64,000 nucleotides of DNA, taken from positions 1 to 64,000 of the forward strand of contig UCEU01000036.1 of assembly GCA_900471485.1 (NCBI GenBank), written 5' to 3'. How positions within the stretch are numbered: the stretch's first letter is position 1; each line of letters starts with the position of its first letter. This DNA comes from Hyphomicrobiales bacterium (lineage in GTDB: Bacteria; Pseudomonadota; Alphaproteobacteria; Rhizobiales; Rhizobiaceae). Positions 1 through 8,467 of this stretch are shown piece after piece. Position numbers and translations under genes: made by a program. Below the pieces are notes generated by a model. The model saw only the letters and a list, made by a program, of their open reading frames with translations, had not been told where the DNA came from and did not search any database.

Positions 1-32
1 GCCGTCGGCAAGAAGAATGGGGGCAACTGAGA

Positions 33-1049
33 ATGCGCTACTTCATCACTGGAACGGCCGGCTTCATCGGTTTCCACCTTGCCCGCCGCCTGCTGCAGGA
101 CGGCCATGAAGTCACCGGCTTCGACGGCATGACGCATTATTACAACATCAAGCTGAAGCATATGCGCAACGCCGCCCTTGCCCAGTTCCCGGCGTTTCGC
201 CCGGTCACCGCCATGCTTGAGGATCGCAAGGCGCTGGAAGACGCGGTCGCCGCCGCCAAGCCCGACGTCATGGTCCATCTCGCCGCCCAGGCCGGCGTCC
301 GCTACAGCCTCGAAAACCCGCGCGCATACCTGACTTCCAATCTCGAAGGCTCGTGGAACATTCTCGAGATCGCCAAGAACGTCGGCATCGGCCACCTGAT
401 GCTGGCCTCCACCTCGTCGATCTACGGCGCAAGCCCCACCGTGCCCTTCCACGAGACCGACCGCGCCGACGAGCCGCTGACTTTCTACGCCGCGACCAAG
501 AAATCGATGGAGTTGATGGCGCACAGCTATGCGCACCTCTACAAGGTCCCGACCACCGCCTTCCGCTTCTTCACGGTCTATGGCCCCTGGGGACGCCCCG
601 ACATGGCACTCTTCAAGTTCGTCAAGAACATGATCGACGGCGAGCCGATCGAGATCTACGGCGAAGGCAAGATGAGCCGTGATTTCACCTATATCGACGA
701 CCTCGTGGAATCGATCGTCCGTCTCTCCGCCGTTGTTCCTTCCGAGGAGAACCGCGTGGCCGACACCAAGGTCGAGACGCTGTCGCACCAGGCGCCGTTC
801 CGCGTCATCAACATTGGCGGCGGCCAGCCGGAGAGCCTGCTCGATTTCGTCGACACGGTGGAAAAGGCGCTCGGTCGCCCGGCCAAGCGCAAGATGTTGC
901 CGATGCAGAAGGGCGACGTCCCGCGCACCTTCGCCAGCCCCGATCTTCTGATGGCGCTCACCGGCTACAAGCCGGATACGTCGCTCGAGACTGGCGTCAA
1001 GGCATTCGTCGACTGGTATCTTGAAGCCCACCGCGAACTCGACGGCTGA
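33..1049 (+). CDS. lpsL: UDP-glucuronate 4-epimerase, NAD-dependent epimerase/dehydratase family
   Basis: 338 aa, full length for an extended SDR epimerase. The N-terminal Rossmann motif GTAGFIG lies at residues 7-13, the serine/threonine-rich catalytic strand at 126-131 and the catalytic Y-x3-K at Tyr152/Lys156. The segment RFFTVYGPWGRPDMA (178-192) is characteristic of UDP-glucuronate 4-epimerases of the LpsL/Cap1J type, which interconvert UDP-GlcA and UDP-GalA in the cytosol for lipopolysaccharide or capsule synthesis. The ATG start follows a purine-rich stretch at about 12-28. It converges on the c-di-GMP gene with only 12 bp between stops. The specific substrate is inferred from motif similarity; a related nucleotide-sugar epimerase remains possible. 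Confidence 0.85.
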   Translation: MRYFITGTAGFIGFHLARRLLQDGHEVTGFDGMTHYYNIKLKHMRNAALAQFPAFRPVTAMLEDRKALEDAVAAAKPDVMVHLAAQAGVRYSLENPRAYLTSNLEGSWNILEIAKNVGIGHLMLASTSSIYGASPTVPFHETDRADEPLTFYAATKKSMELMAHSYAHLYKVPTTAFRFFTVYGPWGRPDMALFKFVKNMIDGEPIEIYGEGKMSRDFTYIDDLVESIVRLSAVVPSEENRVADTKVETLSHQAPFRVINIGGGQPESLLDFVDTVEKALGRPAKRKMLPMQKGDVPRTFASPDLLMALTGYKPDTSLETGVKAFVDWYLEAHRELDG

Positions 1050-1061
1050 GCTGGCTCTAAC

Positions 1062-2918
1062 CTAATTCAACGTCGCCTTGGCCTCGTCGCCAAGCGCGAA
1101 GATATGGTCGATCTCTGATGCCGGCATCGGCCGGCTCAGCGCGAAACCCTGCAGGGCGTTGCAGCCGAGCTTGGCCAGCGTCGCAGCATGACTTTCCGTC
1201 TCGACGCCCTCGGCAATCACTTCGACATTGAGCGCCTTGGCGATCTCGACGATCGACTTGACTACACGGCGCTGCTCCGCAGACGTATCAACCTCGTCGA
1301 CCAGCTGCCGGTCGATCTTCAACCGCGCCGGGCGCAGGCGAACGAGGCCGATCAGCGAGGCATGACCGGAGCCGAAATCGTCGATCTCGATCTCGATCCC
1401 CATCTGCTTGATCCGGTCGACGCTCTGCAGCAGTTCATCGTCGCAATCGTCGAGGAAGATGGTTTCGACCAGTTCGAAGACGATGGCATTCTCGGGAATG
1501 GCGAGCGTCCTGAGATCATCGATCAGCAGCGGGTCGTAAAGCCGCGGCCCCGAAATATTCACCGAGATTCGTGGCATTCTCATGCCGCGCTTCTCCCAGC
1601 CGCGCCGGTCGTCGAGTACGCGACGCAGGATGGCCGCGTCGATCTCCGCCGCCATGCCGTACTCGTCGGCGATCTTCAGGAAGATCGCCGGCGAGAGTAT
1701 CCCGCGCTCCCGGTGCTTCCACCGCGCCAGCGCCTCGACGCCGACAATCTTGCGCGTGTGCGCATCGACCTGAACCTGATAGAACGGGACGATATCACCC
1801 TGCTCCAGCGCCAGCTTCAGCTCCTCGGCAAGCCGCCGCTTGCCCATCAGCTCGTCCTTCAGCTGCTGCGAGAAGAACTCGATGCGATCCCGGCCCGAGG
1901 CCTTGGCCTGGTAGAGCGCTATATCAGATTCCGCGAGCAGATTGGCTTCGTGCCGGTCCGCCGACCAGGATATGCCGATCGAGGCGCCCGATTGCAGCAG
2001 TGCCGATCCGAAGCGGATCTTCTTGCGCAGACGTCGCTGCACATCGCGCGCAATGAGCTTCAGGTCGTTGATACCGCCGAAATTGACGAGCATGATGACG
2101 AACTCGTCGCCGCCGATCCGCGCCGCCATGCCGTTATCGGGGATCGCCGCCCCGATGCGCAGCGCCGCCGCCCGCAGCACCGCATCGCCCGCAGCATGGC
2201 CGTGGCTGTCGTTGATCTGCTTGAACTGGTCGAGATCGAGATGCAGCACGGCAAGCGTCGATACCTCGGGATCACCGGAGAGTTCTGCCAGCCGCTTGTC
2301 GAACAGCCGGCGATTGGGAAGACCGGTCAGATAGTCATGCTCCGCCGCATGCTCGATCCGCGCGTTGCTTTCCTCGAGCGCGAGCGCGCGGGCTTCCGCC
2401 ACCGCGCGTTGCCTGACCACATCGTCGTTGAGCAGCACATCCGCCGTTACATCCCACTCCGCGCCGATGAAGGACGGCGCGCCCTCCTCGTTGACATAGA
2501 AATGGGCGCGTGAGCGGATATGCCGGATTTCGCCGTTTGGCCAGATGATCCGAAATTGCGAATTGTACTGCCCGCGCCGGGCGATCGCATCGTCGAACTC
2601 GCGAATGGCACGCTCGCGATCATCCGGGTGAATGGCGCCTTCCCATATGGCGGTCGGTACCGCCCGCGTTTCCTCGCCGGTCCCGTAAAGTCGGTGCATC
2701 TGGATATCCCAGGTGATCACCTCCTCATCGAGATTGTGTTCCCACACGCCGATCTGCGATGCGTCGAGCGCGAGCTCCAGCCGCCGCAGCAGGTCCTGGA
2801 ATTCTCGTTCCGAGCGGGTGGTATCAGCAGGTGCCAACGTTATCCAAGCCTCACCGTCACAGGAGCCGCATATGATCGCGGCGCAGAATGCACGAACATT
2901 TTCAGACCCCAGAACCAA
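1062..2918 (-). CDS. PAS-GGDEF-EAL cyclic-di-GMP signalling protein
   Basis: 618 aa in the longest form. A PAS-like sensor domain (about 40-165) is followed by a short helical linker, a GGDEF domain (about 195-350) with an intact GGDEF signature, and an EAL domain (about 365-605). The EAL domain keeps its metal and catalytic residues: EALARW, the Asn of SVNISG, ELVET, IDDFGSG, LKID and AEGVET. No RxxD inhibitory site is seen upstream of GGDEF. It is therefore likely a phosphodiesterase, possibly bifunctional. There is no transmembrane segment, so it is probably a cytosolic sensor. The start is uncertain: the longest frame opens with TTG at 2918, and a second TTG at 2837 is preceded by a GGTGAGG ribosome site and still precedes the PAS domain. 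Confidence 0.88.
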   Translation of the reverse strand: MVLGSENVRAFCAAIICGSCDGEAWITLAPADTTRSEREFQDLLRRLELALDASQIGVWEHNLDEEVITWDIQMHRLYGTGEETRAVPTAIWEGAIHPDDRERAIREFDDAIARRGQYNSQFRIIWPNGEIRHIRSRAHFYVNEEGAPSFIGAEWDVTADVLLNDDVVRQRAVAEARALALEESNARIEHAAEHDYLTGLPNRRLFDKRLAELSGDPEVSTLAVLHLDLDQFKQINDSHGHAAGDAVLRAAALRIGAAIPDNGMAARIGGDEFVIMLVNFGGINDLKLIARDVQRRLRKKIRFGSALLQSGASIGISWSADRHEANLLAESDIALYQAKASGRDRIEFFSQQLKDELMGKRRLAEELKLALEQGDIVPFYQVQVDAHTRKIVGVEALARWKHRERGILSPAIFLKIADEYGMAAEIDAAILRRVLDDRRGWEKRGMRMPRISVNISGPRLYDPLLIDDLRTLAIPENAIVFELVETIFLDDCDDELLQSVDRIKQMGIEIEIDDFGSGHASLIGLVRLRPARLKIDRQLVDEVDTSAEQRRVVKSIVEIAKALNVEVIAEGVETESHAATLAKLGCNALQGFALSRPMPASEIDHIFALGDEAKATLN

Positions 2919-2963
2919 CCGACAGGTGAGACCTTAATTAGAACACCCTAAAAATCCCTCAAT

Positions 2964-2981
2964 GATTGCATCACTGCAATC
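2964..2981 (-). terminator. Hairpin between two minus-strand genes
   Basis: Perfect 7-bp inverted repeat GATTGCA/TGCAATC around a 4-nt loop. On the minus strand it lies about 30 bp after the stop of the dehydrogenase gene and is followed about 10 nt later by a short T run. It could end that transcript, or it could be an operator for the GGDEF-EAL gene that begins 46 bp further on. Confidence 0.35.
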
Positions 2982-3012
2982 CTGAATATTCTTCGGTACG
3001 CATACGTACACC

Positions 3013-3933
3013 TCATGCCTGTCCGTCGCGCTTGGCGCGCCCGTTCCTGGCCTCCAGATGCAGCAGCAATCCACTGTGATCGGTATCGCCGCCGCCTTCG
3101 CCTTCAACGAATGCCGCGAATTCGGCGCGAACCGCTTCGGTCAACGGCAGTTCCAGAGACAGGCTGGCCGCCTCCGCGACGATATTGTTGAGATCCTTGA
3201 GCTGCAGCCGCGAAGGACCGGCGCCGCCGAAGTTGCGATCGACCATGCGCTGGCCGTGGATGTCGAGGATGCGGCTCTCCGCGAACCCGCCCCGGATCGC
3301 CGCCCGAAACGCCTCACGCGAACCGCCGCCCGCTTCCACCAGCATCATCGCCTCCGCGACTGCTCCGATGGTAATCGCCACGATCTGCTGGTTCCCGAGC
3401 TTCGCCAGCTGGCCGCAGCCGCTCGGCCCGACATGCGTCACCCGCCCAAGCGGCGCGAAGACATCCGCCAGTTCATCGATAAGCGCGGCATCGCCACCCG
3501 CCATGACCGCGAGCGTCCCGGCGCTGGCGCCGACCACGCCACCGGAGACAGGCGCATCGATATGCCGGACGCCCCGCTCAGCAAGCCGTGCCGCGTGATC
3601 GCGCGCCGCCTCGGGCGTGATCGAGCTGCAGTCGATCACCACGGTATCAGGCGCAAGCGCTTCGGAAACGCCCTGCGAGAACAACACATCCCCGACCGCC
3701 TTGCCATCCGACAGCATGGTGAAGACGACGGAGGCACCTTCGACGGCCGCTACCGCGGTACCGGCAACAACAGCACCATCCACGGCCAGCGCCTCGGCCT
3801 TCCTGATATCGCGGTTCCACACCGCGACGCTGAAGCCTGCATGGAGCAGGCGCCGCGCCATAGGCGCGCCCATCAGCCCCGTGCCGAGGAACGCGATGTG
3901 ACGATGCGCCCTGTTTCGCTCTTCACCGCTCAT
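3013..3933 (-). CDS. NAD(P)-dependent 3-hydroxyisobutyrate dehydrogenase-family oxidoreductase
   Basis: 306 aa, typical length for beta-hydroxyacid dehydrogenases. It has a dinucleotide-binding GTGLMG (17-22), the substrate-binding DAPVSGG motif (126-132) and the catalytic lysine Lys178 in GQLAKLGNQ. The family oxidises beta-hydroxy acids such as 3-hydroxyisobutyrate, tartronate or L-threonate. Its start overlaps the stop of the preceding DenD-like gene by 4 bp (3930-3933), so the two are almost certainly translationally coupled. That partner suggests a tetronate or related sugar-acid substrate (LtnD-like), but no kinase, aldolase or transporter gene is adjacent. The exact substrate is not determined by the sequence. 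Confidence 0.85.
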   Translation of the reverse strand: MSGEERNRAHRHIAFLGTGLMGAPMARRLLHAGFSVAVWNRDIRKAEALAVDGAVVAGTAVAAVEGASVVFTMLSDGKAVGDVLFSQGVSEALAPDTVVIDCSSITPEAARDHAARLAERGVRHIDAPVSGGVVGASAGTLAVMAGGDAALIDELADVFAPLGRVTHVGPSGCGQLAKLGNQQIVAITIGAVAEAMMLVEAGGGSREAFRAAIRGGFAESRILDIHGQRMVDRNFGGAGPSRLQLKDLNNIVAEAASLSLELPLTEAVRAEFAAFVEGEGGGDTDHSGLLLHLEARNGRAKRDGQA

Positions 3934-4916
3934 CCGATCCGCCCTTCCATCTCGTCTTCAATATGCACGCGAATGATCTCGTCGAAACTCGTCTCGGCCT
4001 TGAAGCCGAGGCTGGTCGCCCGCTCGGCCGCGAACGCGCGCGGCCAGCCCTCGACGATCCGCAGCACCAGTTCGTCTGGCTCCCGCCGGATCAGGTTCAC
4101 GGCGGCCTCGCCGGCAATCGACCGCAGGGCTTCGATCTGCTCGCCGACCGATGCGGACACGCCAGGCATCGTCAGGCTGCGGCGCGAACCGAGCGGCTGC
4201 AGGTCGATGCTTGCCGCATGCAGCAGGAACCCGACCGCCGAGCGCGGCGACGCATGCCAGTGGCGGATGCTGTCGGGCACCGGCAGCACGGCCTTCTGCC
4301 CCGCCAGCGGCTCGCGGATGATGCCGGAGAAGAAACCTGAGGCAGCCTTGTTCGGCTTGCCGGGCCGCACGCAGATCGTCGGCAGGCGTATGCCGATCCC
4401 GTCGATGAAGCCGCGCCTGGTGTAATCGGCCAGCAGCAGCTCGCCCATCGCCTTCTGCGTGCCGTAGCTCGTCAGCGGCGTGAGGTTGAAATCGTCGGGA
4501 ATGATATCCGGCAGCGGCGCGCCGAAGACGGCGATCGAGGACGTGAACACCACGCATGGCCGGTAGCTGTCTTCGAGATGCGCAAGGCGGATCGCCTCGA
4601 AGAGCGCCCGCGTCCCCTCCAGGTTGATCCCGTAGCCCTTTTCGAAATCAAGCTCGGCCTCGCCGGATACGATGGCCGCCAGGTGGAAGACGACGTCGGG
4701 TCTCGTCGCAACGATGCCGCGCGCCTGTCCGGGCTCGGATATGTCGAGCGCGCTGGCATCGAGCTTGCCCGAAAAGGCCGGCCAGAGCGGCGGCTCGACG
4801 ACATCGACAAGCGTCAGCCGGGTGATCGCCTGGCCCGCGAGCGTGCCATCGGCGACCAGCCGCGCGGTGAGCTTGCGCCCGATCATGCCGGCGGCGCCGA
4901 CGATTGCGATATGCAT
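3930..4916 (-). CDS. denD: D-erythronate dehydrogenase-like NAD-dependent epimerase/dehydratase
   Basis: 328 aa from the ATG at 4916, chosen because an AGGAGG ribosome site lies just upstream and the protein then opens directly into the Rossmann motif GAAGMIG (7-13). An upstream in-frame start would run back into the terminator hairpins of the neighbouring operon. The catalytic Y-x3-K is YGTQK, and the IRLPTICVRPGKPNKAASG region matches the DenD-type branch, which oxidises D-erythronate. It overlaps the downstream dehydrogenase by 4 bp. The DenD assignment rests on remembered family resemblance and is moderate; a generic NAD-dependent epimerase is the fallback. Confidence 0.75.
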   Translation of the reverse strand: MHIAIVGAAGMIGRKLTARLVADGTLAGQAITRLTLVDVVEPPLWPAFSGKLDASALDISEPGQARGIVATRPDVVFHLAAIVSGEAELDFEKGYGINLEGTRALFEAIRLAHLEDSYRPCVVFTSSIAVFGAPLPDIIPDDFNLTPLTSYGTQKAMGELLLADYTRRGFIDGIGIRLPTICVRPGKPNKAASGFFSGIIREPLAGQKAVLPVPDSIRHWHASPRSAVGFLLHAASIDLQPLGSRRSLTMPGVSASVGEQIEALRSIAGEAAVNLIRREPDELVLRIVEGWPRAFAAERATSLGFKAETSFDEIIRVHIEDEMEGRIG

Positions 4917-4979
4917 CGAATGCCTCCTCAAGCGACCGGGACGACTCCCCTCGTCCGATCCTTCAATCAAGACATAACC

Positions 4980-4996
4980 GCATGCCCCCGGCATGC
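4980..4996. repeat. Short inverted repeat near the RND operon end
   Basis: GCATGCC/GGCATGC, 7-bp arms around CCC, located between the main terminator of the RND operon and the denD start. It could be a secondary terminator element or part of the denD control region. It carries no obvious T run. Confidence 0.35.
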
Positions 4997-5003
4997 AAAC
5001 AGA

Positions 5004-5028
5004 AAAGGCGGGGACATGCCCCGCCTTT
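5004..5028 (-). terminator. Rho-independent terminator of the MexEF-like operon
   Basis: Perfect 10-bp stem AAAGGCGGGG/CCCCGCCTTT with a 5-nt loop, 22 bp after the pump stop codon. On the minus strand it is followed by a T-rich tract (TTTTCTGTTTG). This is a canonical intrinsic terminator. Confidence 0.85.
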
Positions 5029-5050
5029 CGCGTTTCGCAATGAGGAAGCC

Positions 5051-8000
5051 TTACTCGGCCGCCAGCCGGATGACCTCGGCCTCTTCCTCGGCGTGCTCGC
5101 CCTCCTTGTGCTGGATGAGCGGACGGTTACCCGTCAGCTTGCGCACCAGCACGTAGAAGACCGGCGTCATGAAGATGCCGAAGAAGGTGACGCCGATCAT
5201 GCCGGAGAACACCGCGACACCCATGGCGGCGCGCATTTCCGCACCGGCACCCGTCGAGACGACCAGCGGCACGACGCCCATGATGAACGCCATCGACGTC
5301 ATCAGGATCGGGCGCAGACGCAACCGGCTCGCCTCGATCGCCGCCTGCACCGGCGTCCGCCCCTCGAACTCCAGCTCACGGGCGAACTCCACGATCAGGA
5401 TCGCGTTCTTCGCCGAAAGACCGACAAGGACGACGAGGCCGATCTGGGTGAAGATGTTGTTCTCTCCACCGGTGAGCCAGACGCCGGTCAAGGCCGCGAG
5501 CACACCCATCGGCACGATCATGATGATCGCCAGCGGCAGCGTCAGGCTCTCGTACTGCGCGGCCAGCACCAGGAAGACCAGGAGCAGTGCGAGCGGGAAG
5601 ACGACGACGCTCGAATTGCCGGCCAGGATCTGCTGGTAGGTCAGGTCGGTCCACTCGAACTCGATGCCCGGAGGCAGCGTTTCGTTGAGGATCTTCTCGA
5701 TCGCCGCCTGTGCCTGACCGGACGAGAAGCCCGGTGCCGGACCGCCGTTGATATCGGCGGCGAGGAAGCCGTTGTAGCGGTTCGCGCGTTCCGGACCGGT
5801 GCTCGGATCGACCTTCAGCAGCGCCGAAAGCGGGATCATCTGGCCCGAAGCCGAGCGAACCTTCAACTGGCCGATATCCTCCGGCTGCGCCCGGAACTTG
5901 GCATCCGCCTGCACACGGACGCTGTAGGTGCGGCCGAAGGCGTTGAAGTCGTTCACATAGAGCGAACCGAGATAGATCTGCAGCGTCTGGAAGACGTCGG
6001 TGACGGAAACCCCGAGCTGCTCGGCCTTGGCGCGGTCGAGATCGGCATAGAGCTGCGGCACGTTGATCTGGAAGCTGGAGAACAGCCCGGCCAGTTCGGG
6101 CGTCTGGTAAGCCTTGCCGAGCACTGCCTTGGTGGCTTCGTCGAGCGCTTGGTTGCCCAGGCCCGCGCGATCCTCAATCTGCAGCTTGAACCCACCCGTC
6201 GTGCCGAGACCGTTGACCGGCGGCGGCGGGAACATGGCGATGAAGGCGTCCTGGATGACGCCGAACTTCTGGTTCAGCGCCATGGCGATCGCCCCGCCCG
6301 ACAGGTCCGGCGTCTTGCGTTCCTCGAAGTCCTTCAGCGTCACGAAGACGATGCCGGCGTTCGACGAATTGGTGAAGCCGTTGATCGACAGGCCCGGGAA
6401 GGCGATGGCATGCTCGACGCCCGGCTGCGCGAGCGCGATGTCGGTCATCCGCTTGATCACGTCTTCCGTGCGGTCGAGGCTTGCGGCATCCGGCAGCTGT
6501 GCGAAGCCGATCAGATACTGCTTGTCCTGCGACGGCACGAAACCGCCGGGAACGCTGGTGAACATGCTGTAGGTCGCGCCGACAAGCGCAAGATAGATCA
6601 CCATGACGATGCTCTTGCGCGACAGCAGGCCACCCACGCCACGACCATAGTAGCTGGAGCCGGCGCCGAAGGCGCGGTTGAAGCCACGGAAGAACCAGCC
6701 GAAGATCGCGTCCATGAACCGCGTCAGCCAATCCTTGGGCGCATGGTGACCCTTGAGCAGAAGAGCGGCCAGTGCCGGAGACAGCGTCAGCGAGTTGAAG
6801 GCCGAGATAACAGTCGAGATGGCGATCGTCAGCGCGAACTGGCGATAGAACTGGCCCGACAGGCCGGAGATGAAGGCCAGCGGCACGAAGACCGCGACCA
6901 GCACGAGCGCGATCGCGACGATCGGACCCGACACTTCCCGCATGGCCTTGTAGGTCGCCGCCCTCGGGCTGAGGCCAGCCTCGATGTTTCGCTCGACGTT
7001 CTCGACGACGACGATCGCGTCGTCAACGACGATGCCGATCGCCAGCACCAGTCCGAACAGACTGAGCGCGTTGATCGAGAAGCCGAAGACGTACATCACT
7101 GCGAAGGTGCCGATGATCGAGACCGGAACGGCGATCAGCGGAATGATGGAGGCGCGCCATGTCTGCAGGAACAGGATGACGACGAGAACGACGAGTGCGA
7201 CCGCTTCGAGCAGCGTGTCGATGACCTTCTCGATCGAGGCACGGACGAACTTCGTCGTGTCGTAGACGATCTGGTACTTCACGCCCTGAGGCATGGCCAG
7301 CTGCAGCGTGTCCATGGTGGCGCGGACGTTGTCGGCGATCTCGATCGCGTTCGAACCCGGAGCCTGGAGGACGGCGACAGCCACGGCGGGCTTGCCGTCG
7401 AGCAGCGAGCGCAGCGTGTAGTCGGCGGCGCCGAGCTCGATGCGGGCAACGTCGCGCAGACGGGTGATTTCGCCATTGGCGCCCGTCTTGACGATGATGT
7501 TGCCGAACTCCTCTGGCGTCTTCAGGCGTCCCTGCGCATTGACGTTGAGCTGCAGGTCGACGCCGGCAGGGCTTGGCGATGCGCCGATGATGCCGGCCGC
7601 GGCCTGCACGTTCTGGGAACTGACGGCATTGCTGATGTCGCTGGCGGCGAGATTGTGCTCGGCGGCCTTCTGCGGATCGATCCAGACGCGCATCGAGTAG
7701 TCGCCGGCGCCGAACACCTGCACCTGGCCGACACCGGCGATGCGGGCAAGACGGTCTTTGACGTTCAGCGTCGCGTAGTTCCTGAGATAGGTGATGTCAT
7801 GATCGTCGCCGTCGGAGACGAGATTGACCACCATGATGAAGTCGGGCGAGCTCTTGACCGTCGTGATGCCAAGCGCGCGCACTTCGGTCGGAAGCCGCGG
7901 TTCGGCCTGCGAAACGCGGTTCTGCACCAGCTGCTGCGCCTTGTCGGGATCAGTGCCGAGCTTGAACGTCACGGTGACGTTCAAGACGCCATCAGATGTC

Positions 8001-8251
8001 GCCTGACTGGACATGTAGAGCATGCCCTCGACGCCGTTGATCTGCTCTTCGAGCGGCGTCGCCACGGTTTCGGCGATGACCGACGGGTTGGCGCCAGGAT
8101 AGGTGGCGCGCACGACGATGGAAGGCGGCACCACTTCCGGATATTCCGAAATCGGCAGCGACCGAAGGCCGATAAGGCCGGCGACCACGATGAGGACCGA
8201 TAGAACCCCGGCGAACACCGGGCGGTCGACAAAGAATCTGGAGATATTCAT
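5051..8251 (-). CDS. RND multidrug efflux pump, inner-membrane permease (MexF/BepG type)
   Basis: 1066 aa, the standard length of HAE1-family RND permeases. The N terminus FFVDRPVFAG leads into TM1. The proton-relay aspartates in TM4 are present (Asp410, Asp411 in GIVVDDAIVVVENV). The protein has the duplicated architecture of two large periplasmic loops and 12 membrane helices. It should export amphiphilic compounds in exchange for protons, working with the adaptor encoded upstream and a TolC-type channel encoded elsewhere, since none is in the window. The start is supported by a GAGAGG site 9 nt upstream. A 216-bp gap carrying a mosaic repeat separates it from the adaptor gene, unusual for such a pair. 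A LysR regulator further upstream probably controls the operon, as in MexT-MexEF systems (inference). Confidence 0.93.
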   Translation of the reverse strand: MNISRFFVDRPVFAGVLSVLIVVAGLIGLRSLPISEYPEVVPPSIVVRATYPGANPSVIAETVATPLEEQINGVEGMLYMSSQATSDGVLNVTVTFKLGTDPDKAQQLVQNRVSQAEPRLPTEVRALGITTVKSSPDFIMVVNLVSDGDDHDITYLRNYATLNVKDRLARIAGVGQVQVFGAGDYSMRVWIDPQKAAEHNLAASDISNAVSSQNVQAAAGIIGASPSPAGVDLQLNVNAQGRLKTPEEFGNIIVKTGANGEITRLRDVARIELGAADYTLRSLLDGKPAVAVAVLQAPGSNAIEIADNVRATMDTLQLAMPQGVKYQIVYDTTKFVRASIEKVIDTLLEAVALVVLVVILFLQTWRASIIPLIAVPVSIIGTFAVMYVFGFSINALSLFGLVLAIGIVVDDAIVVVENVERNIEAGLSPRAATYKAMREVSGPIVAIALVLVAVFVPLAFISGLSGQFYRQFALTIAISTVISAFNSLTLSPALAALLLKGHHAPKDWLTRFMDAIFGWFFRGFNRAFGAGSSYYGRGVGGLLSRKSIVMVIYLALVGATYSMFTSVPGGFVPSQDKQYLIGFAQLPDAASLDRTEDVIKRMTDIALAQPGVEHAIAFPGLSINGFTNSSNAGIVFVTLKDFEERKTPDLSGGAIAMALNQKFGVIQDAFIAMFPPPPVNGLGTTGGFKLQIEDRAGLGNQALDEATKAVLGKAYQTPELAGLFSSFQINVPQLYADLDRAKAEQLGVSVTDVFQTLQIYLGSLYVNDFNAFGRTYSVRVQADAKFRAQPEDIGQLKVRSASGQMIPLSALLKVDPSTGPERANRYNGFLAADINGGPAPGFSSGQAQAAIEKILNETLPPGIEFEWTDLTYQQILAGNSSVVVFPLALLLVFLVLAAQYESLTLPLAIIMIVPMGVLAALTGVWLTGGENNIFTQIGLVVLVGLSAKNAILIVEFARELEFEGRTPVQAAIEASRLRLRPILMTSMAFIMGVVPLVVSTGAGAEMRAAMGVAVFSGMIGVTFFGIFMTPVFYVLVRKLTGNRPLIQHKEGEHAEEEAEVIRLAAE

Positions 8252-8340
8252 TTCAAAGCCCTCTCCGGGATGAAATTGGATGCAACGACCCTCTCCGGCG
8301 GTTGGGATGCCGCCGGTAGGGTCATGTGAAGTTCTTAAAA

Positions 8341-8460
8341 GGCCCTCTCTGGCCTGCCGGCCATCTCCCCCACAAGGGGGGAGAAGACCCGTTGCACCGT
8401 CTTGTCCAATGTTGGCGTCGGCGGCTCGGCAAGCTAGCCCCTCCCCCTTGGGGAGGGGTC
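8341..8460. repeat. RIME-like rhizobial intergenic mosaic repeat
   Basis: The stretch contains the phrase CTGCCGGCCATCTCCCCC, typical of Rhizobium-specific intergenic mosaic elements. It has two strong palindromes: TCTCCCCC/GGGGGAGA (8364-8371 with 8377-8384) and CCCCTCCCC/GGGGAGGGG (8438-8446 with 8450-8458). These bracket about 50 bp of less structured DNA. The element fills most of the space between the RND adaptor and pump genes, so it would be transcribed in their common mRNA and form two hairpins. Family identity is from memory of the consensus; a genome self-comparison would confirm copy number. Confidence 0.75.
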
Positions 8461-8467
8461 TTGCCTA

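Noticed and set aside
4904..8203. Very long open frame (over 1000 codons) opposite the first RND pump gene
   Set aside because: Antisense frame kept open by GC-rich codon bias. The translation is low-complexity, rich in Arg/Asp/His, and the pump on the other strand is unmistakable.
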